Made by a program: the position numbers and the translations under genes
NCBI GenBank assembly: GCA_024711005.1
Contig: JANJTQ010000199.1
Location: 1-63,578 of the forward strand
Direction: 5' to 3'
Length of the DNA stretch: 63,578 bases
DNA from: Opitutaceae bacterium
GTDB taxonomy: Bacteria > Verrucomicrobiota > Verrucomicrobiia > Opitutales > Opitutaceae
The notes under the pieces: model-generated
The model's input: the letters and a program-made list of their open reading frames with translations, nothing else
Databases searched by the model: none
What the model was told of the DNA's origin: nothing
In this document: positions 60,823 through 63,578 of the stretch, piece after piece
How positions within the stretch are numbered: the first letter of the stretch is position 1
Layout of the letters: each line of letters opens with the position of its first letter

Positions 60823-62803
60823 ACGGCTCCGCGCCGGTCTGCGTCACGGGATCCTCGCGCTCTTCATTCCACTGTCCGCCAGCCACGCGCTCGCGCTCGA
60901 CGAAAGCGAGTGGTCGCACCGTCAGGAGTTCACCGTCGAGGCGACCGGACTCGTCAAATTCGCGCTGCCCGCCGAGACGCTCGACGGGGCCGCATTGGAC
61001 CTCGCCGATCTGCGCGTGCTCGACACGACCGGACGCGAGACGCCCTACGCGCTGGTTCGGCCGGCCGGAGTCCAACCAAAATCGACCGCGCCCCGGAATT
61101 TCCGCGCCGAACTGACCGACTCGGCCACCACGCTCACGATCGAAACCGGAACCACGCAACCGCTCGTCTCCGTCACCGTCTCCACGCCTGCGAACGCGTT
61201 CATCAAACCCGTGCGCATAGAGCTCTCCGCCGACGGGCACACGTGGGAAACTGTCGCCGATTCCATTCCGCTTTTCCGTCAAAACGGTGCCGAACAACTC
61301 ACGTTTACCCTGCCTCATCGTCCGTCGCCGTGGGTGCGTCTCACCGTGGACGATCGTCGCTCGCCGCCACTCGCGTTCACCGGAGCCACCCTCCTCGCCG
61401 GCGAGGTTCGCCCCGCCGCAACCGAACCGGTGGAGGTACGAGTCCTCGCCCGCGATGAGCTCCCGGGCGAAACCGTGCTCACGCTCGATCTGGGCGCCGC
61501 GCACTTGCCGCTCACGTCGCTCCAGTTCACGACCGACGACCCGTTGTTCACCCGCGCCGTCACCGTTACCCACCGCGAATTAACGGACGAGTCGGTCGTG
61601 GAGCGCACGATCACGCGTGGCGTGATTTATCGGGTGGCGATGGAGGGACTCGCCCCCGCCTCGAACCTCACCCTGCCGCTTTTCTTCACCACTCCGACGC
61701 GTGAACTCATCGTGCACATCGACAATGGCGACAGTCCGCCTTTGACGCTCACCGGCCTCCGCGGCGAACGCAGGCCTGTCTCGATCGTGTTCAACGCCTC
61801 CGCTTCCGGCGTCCACACGCTCCTCATGGGACGACCGCACACCGCACCGCCTCGATATGACTTGCCTCCGTTCTCGGGCGATTTCGAGAAGCTGCCCACG
61901 GCTTCCATCCACCTCGGAAAACCCACGCCCAATCCCGGCTACCGCCGCGCCGAAGCCTTGGCCAACGTCGACATCGCGGGCGCCCCGCTTGACCCCCAAG
62001 GCTGGGCCTGGCGCAAAACCGTGAGGATCGACACCGCTGGCGTGCAACAGCTCGAACTGGATTCCGATGTACTCGCCGATGCGCGACGCGATCTCGCCGA
62101 TCTCCGGCTCATCCGCGCAGGGCACCAACTGCCCTATCTGATCGAACACACGTCGCTCGTCCGTCCGCTTCCGCTTGTTCCCGTCGCCGTTCACGATCCC
62201 AAACAACCGCGCTTGAGCCGCTGGGAACTGAAGCTCCCGCGCAGCGGCCTGCCGCTCACACGGATCACCATGACGTCGCCCACCGGTCTTTTCCAACGGC
62301 GGCTCCGGTTATACGAACGCGTCACCGACGACCGGGGTTATACCCGCGAGATCACCCTGTCCGAAAGCGATTGGCGCCGTACCCCCGGCCGCCCAGGCGC
62401 AACGCTCTCCCTCGCACTTTCCACCGCGCCGCAGACCGACACGCTGTGGCTGGAAACCGACAACGGAGACAACCCGCCGATCTCGATCAGCGTCCTGCAA
62501 GCCTGGCACCCGGTCACTCGTCTGCTGTTCAAAACCGGTGCCGACGATGCACCGGCGCTCTATTACGGACAACCGCGGGCCGATGCGCCGCGCTACGATT
62601 TGGGCCTCGTCGCCGGACAGTTATTCACCGCTGAAAAACACGCCGCCCGCCTCGGCGCAGCCGAAGCGCTGACCTCAGGCGGATGGACGCCCACTGCCTT
62701 TATGAGTCGGCGCAGCGGCATCCTGTTTTGGGGCGCGCTCGTGCTCGTGGTCGGACTTCTTCTGTTCGTGGTCGTCCGCCTGCTCCCGAACCCCCCGGCC
62801 TGA
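60776..62803 (+). CDS. DUF3999-like exported/membrane protein
   Basis: A 675-residue protein with an N-terminal signal or anchor (about 25-41, GILALFIPLSASHALA), a large beta-rich periplasmic region with two similar halves (ETPYALVRPAG and LPYLIEHTSL are equivalent points), and a C-terminal helix (GILFWGALVLVVGLLLFVVV) followed by a short tail. This architecture and its place directly after DUF2339 indicate DUF3999. ATG 60776 and ATG 60779 are both possible; the gene overlaps the DUF2339 gene. Function unknown. Confidence 0.8.
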   Translation: MMPLPSPTRSIRPRAKRLRAGLRHGILALFIPLSASHALALDESEWSHRQEFTVEATGLVKFALPAETLDGAALDLADLRVLDTTGRETPYALVRPAGVQPKSTAPRNFRAELTDSATTLTIETGTTQPLVSVTVSTPANAFIKPVRIELSADGHTWETVADSIPLFRQNGAEQLTFTLPHRPSPWVRLTVDDRRSPPLAFTGATLLAGEVRPAATEPVEVRVLARDELPGETVLTLDLGAAHLPLTSLQFTTDDPLFTRAVTVTHRELTDESVVERTITRGVIYRVAMEGLAPASNLTLPLFFTTPTRELIVHIDNGDSPPLTLTGLRGERRPVSIVFNASASGVHTLLMGRPHTAPPRYDLPPFSGDFEKLPTASIHLGKPTPNPGYRRAEALANVDIAGAPLDPQGWAWRKTVRIDTAGVQQLELDSDVLADARRDLADLRLIRAGHQLPYLIEHTSLVRPLPLVPVAVHDPKQPRLSRWELKLPRSGLPLTRITMTSPTGLFQRRLRLYERVTDDRGYTREITLSESDWRRTPGRPGATLSLALSTAPQTDTLWLETDNGDNPPISISVLQAWHPVTRLLFKTGADDAPALYYGQPRADAPRYDLGLVAGQLFTAEKHAARLGAAEALTSGGWTPTAFMSRRSGILFWGALVLVVGLLLFVVVRLLPNPPA

Positions 62804-63159
62804 GCCGTAACCATTCAATTGAAGGCGGAGTAGCGGGGTAAGATGGCGAGCAGATTTCGGTGGTGAATGACCAATGAATACCCGGAGGGTATTTCGCCGG
62901 GAATGAAACACGAAAGCGGCCGTCAGATTACCTCGATACGACCCTCTCGACTGAGTTTTTACGGCCTGCAGCATTTCAAATAAAGCAGCCGTTTGTTTTA
63001 AGTGGCCGCGAGCGTGAGCGAGTGGTGGCTCGTCCACTCGCTCACCCTCGCGGCTACGACTGAATTTGAAATACTCCAGCCGAAGGCTTCGCCCTACCCT
63101 AAAGGCACTTGGGGTCGGACCAAAAATTCGCGGCGTCCCGACATCCCCGGACACTCGCC
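62804..63159. other. intergenic region holding a REP-like hairpin
   Basis: These 356 bases lie between the convergent DUF3999 gene and the last partial gene. The only clear structure is the hairpin at 63002-63057, flanked by an outer inverted pair ATTTCAAAT (about 62974) and ATTTGAAAT (about 63063). No gene is seen. Confidence 0.55.
63002..63057. repeat. REP-like hairpin
   Basis: A 24-nt arm starting GTGGCCGCGAGCGTGAGCG (63002-63025) pairs with 63034-63057 with two mismatches and an 8-nt loop. Its long GC-rich stem in a convergent spacer fits a REP-type element and could also slow transcription from either side. It differs in sequence from the 57530 element. Confidence 0.72.
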
Positions 63160-63578
63160 TCAGAACCCGATTACGCTCTCCGGCGCCTTGGCCTGCTGCT
63201 CCAGCCTGAGCTTCTCGGCTTCTTTGTCGCTCTCCGCCTTGGCGATCTTCTGTTGCTCGATCACATACGTGTTCAAACGCGTCGAAAAAATCATCAGCCA
63301 GTTGCCCTGTTGTTTGGCGCGTAACGAACCGTCCTCCAGTTCGTAATCGTAGGCGATTCCGTTGGTGCCACCACCCTCGCCGGATGCCTTTTTCCAAGAC
63401 GACGCACCGCGATTGGCCGCCAACAAGGCGCGTACCTCGAATTCATTGAGCCCCGCCCCCATGCGACGATAGGCCTCCAGCGCGGAATGCCCCCCCATAT
63501 AGAAGACATGGACCTTCCACCCGTTGTCGCTGCTAAGTTGCGTGGCCAACGCAGACTTCCAATAAACGCGTTCGGTCG
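63160..63578 (-). CDS. hypothetical protein, 3' part (5' end outside window)
   Basis: The frame is open from the right edge of the window to the stop at 63160, encoding at least 138 residues that start ERVYWKSALATQLSSDNG as seen. An internal TTG at 63549 is not needed, because the frame continues upstream. The visible part is mixed alpha/beta and ends in a charged helix (VIEQQKIAKAESDKEAEKLR) likely to be a coiled coil. I do not recognise the family. It is convergent with the DUF3999 gene. Confidence 0.6.
   Translation of the reverse strand, partial: TERVYWKSALATQLSSDNGWKVHVFYMGGHSALEAYRRMGAGLNEFEVRALLAANRGASSWKKASGEGGGTNGIAYDYELEDGSLRAKQQGNWLMIFSTRLNTYVIEQQKIAKAESDKEAEKLRLEQQAKAPESVIGF

Noticed and set aside
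1-63578. tRNA, rRNA, CRISPR arrays, prophage or insertion sequences
   Set aside because: No cloverleaf-like conserved tRNA sequences, rRNA signatures, regularly spaced repeats, transposase or integrase motifs were recognised by reading. A covariance-model search would be decisive for RNAs.

Overview
The window is about 63.6 kb of GC-rich bacterial chromosome, almost certainly from the Verrucomicrobiota and probably from an Opitutaceae-like lineage. This is inferred from the gene content. There are two PEP-CTERM proteins, an H-X9-DG pseudopilin and a very large pseudopilin-like protein of Verru_Chthon type. Several exported proteins carry a DPDGDGxPNLxEYA C-terminal motif. LacI-, XRE- and AraC-type regulators sit among carbohydrate-active enzymes, and Shine-Dalgarno sequences are weak or absent. 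I found no rRNA, tRNA, CRISPR array, phage or insertion sequence.

Region 1 (1-9.1 kb) is housekeeping and stress/carbohydrate metabolism. It opens with a CBS-domain reading frame interrupted by a stop codon. A small operon follows: alpha/beta hydrolase, phosphoribosyltransferase and erythromycin-esterase-like protein. After it come a quinone-reductase-like dehydrogenase, a coupled GH130/GT4 pair and a second GH130 gene. Region 2 (9.4-18 kb) is a set of single genes: a membrane-anchored VWA-like protein, a LacI regulator divergent from an FAD-dependent oxidoreductase, an XRE regulator divergent from a PEP-CTERM subtilase, and an AraC regulator.

Region 3 (18-53.7 kb) is the most interesting part. 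It is a polysaccharide-utilisation locus that appears to be one regulon. Nine copies of a 14-bp LacI-type operator (consensus TTGAANCGNTTCAA) lie in its intergenic spaces, and I found none in the intergenic spaces outside it. It also encodes two close LacI paralogues with near-identical DNA-binding regions. The operators sit before a PEP-CTERM protein; an operon of two BNR_4-type candidate lyases, a GH63-like enzyme and a LacI; a large GH39-like multi-module glycosidase; a DUF2264 gene plus a LamG gene; a second GH39-like glycosidase; an H-X9-DG pseudopilin plus a PL8 lyase; a GH31 / repeat protein / solute-binding-protein operon; a small membrane protein divergent from a 1,266-residue Fn3 protein; and a giant pseudopilin-like protein with a small exported partner. 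Four operators lie 47-49 nt upstream of a start codon. Several proteins are built by reusing modules found elsewhere in the locus.

The mix of exported enzymes (BNR_4, GH39-like, LamG) with enzymes lacking signal peptides (PL8, GH31, GH63-like, DUF2264) suggests surface depolymerisation, uptake and internal finishing of an acidic heteropolysaccharide. The substrate cannot be read from sequence.

Region 4 (53.7-63.6 kb) holds a D-2-hydroxyacid dehydrogenase divergent from an MFS transporter, a glycoside-hydrolase-like protein with apparently lost catalytic residues, a DUF2339/DUF3999 membrane protein pair, and the 3' part of an unknown gene. Its intergenic spaces contain REP-like inverted repeats.
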